Shown here in pieces: positions 62,362-62,657 of a stretch of DNA of 62,657 bases. The stretch covers positions 1 to 62,657 of the forward strand of contig NZ_JAHKPU010000043.1 in assembly GCF_018860505.1 (NCBI RefSeq), in the 5' to 3' direction. A model generated the notes under the pieces. That model was not told the DNA's origin, did not search any database, and saw only the letters and a program-made list of their open reading frames with translations. The stretch is from Pacificibacter marinus. GTDB lineage: Bacteria; Pseudomonadota; Alphaproteobacteria; Rhodobacterales; Rhodobacteraceae. How positions within the stretch are numbered: the stretch's first letter is position 1; each line of letters starts with the position of its first letter. The position numbers and the translations under genes are program-made.

Positions 62362-62657
62362 GTGTTTCTAGAACACTGATGGGAATCGATCAGTTCCGAT
62401 TCTGTGTGAAATTGGAATCTCAGCACGTTGCGAGTCGCGGTTTTGGGGGATGTTTATAGGCATTTTTGCATTTATTGCGCTGGACCGTGTGGATAACCTA
62501 CATTTCTTGCTGGCGCCTCCCTGGTGGCCATGCGTCTCCGTGGCACTTTTGGGCTTTTTGTCCAAAAAACGTTCATAATATATACAATTATATCAGTGCC
62601 TTAATGTGTTTATTGACGATTTTGCGACAAACTTTCTAAAAAGCCCTTGCGGAGGTG

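Noticed and set aside
1-62657. Search for tRNA, rRNA, CRISPR arrays, phage genes and a replication origin
   Set aside because: No cloverleaf-like sequence, repeat-spacer array, phage module or DnaA-box cluster was recognised by eye.

Overview
The window reads as chromosomal DNA of a marine alphaproteobacterium of the order Rhodobacterales (roseobacter group). This is inferred from the gene families present: many TRAP and ABC solute-uptake operons, a tripartite tricarboxylate transporter, ProXWV and a Rhodobacterales-type IS1182 transposase remnant. Base composition by eye is only moderately GC-rich, and AT-rich intergenic stretches are common. No rRNA, tRNA, CRISPR array or replication origin was seen.

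Layout. (1) 1-1200 is a degraded mobile-element zone: an IS1182-type transposase pseudogene and the tail of a large serine recombinase. (2) 1342-9754 is a phosphorelay island: three sensor histidine kinases, an Hpt protein, a response regulator with a degenerate GGDEF-like output domain, and a lone CheY-like receiver. No DNA-binding output domain is encoded there. (3) 9924-22399 holds two TRAP uptake units. The upstream one has divergent LysR control and is followed by a DUF2848 protein, an amidase, a creatinase/M24-like protein and a second LysR, which suggests import and C-N hydrolysis of an amide or ureide. The downstream one has an EthD-like/DUF4286-like protein and an NHL propeller. (4) 22691-38914 is a sugar or sugar-acid catabolic region under LacI control: a decayed GH39 beta-xylosidase gene, LacI no. 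1, a ribose-type (CUT2) ABC importer, a propeller protein, a PdxA-like dehydrogenase, an 89-codon stump of an enolase-superfamily dehydratase, an L-2-keto-3-deoxyarabonate dehydratase-like protein, LacI no. 2, a CUT1 ABC importer, a cytochrome b561-like membrane protein and an SMP-30 lactonase. Copies of a TGTTACCGGTAACA-like operator lie before all three transcription units. (5) 39754-46508 holds an RraA-like protein, alpha-ketoglutarate semialdehyde dehydrogenase, TctCBA and a GntR/FCD regulator, plausibly the end of the same acid-sugar route. (6) 46637-58868 is mixed housekeeping: a siderophore-interacting-type flavoreductase, a DUF2339 membrane protein, an AGE-family epimerase, an acyl-CoA synthetase divergent from a KAS III enzyme, a BON-LysM protein and an ABC exporter. 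(7) 59245-62306 is the glycine betaine/proline importer ProXWV, ending in a strong terminator.

The most notable signals are the shared LacI operator set, the dehydratase stump inside an otherwise intact sugar-acid operon, the output-less phosphorelay cluster, the b561-like protein in a sugar ABC operon, and a repeated habit of placing a hairpin directly after the binding-protein gene of importers. Start sites were often moved from the longest reading frame to an internal start with a better ribosome-binding site. Family assignments rest on recall of motifs, not on database searches.
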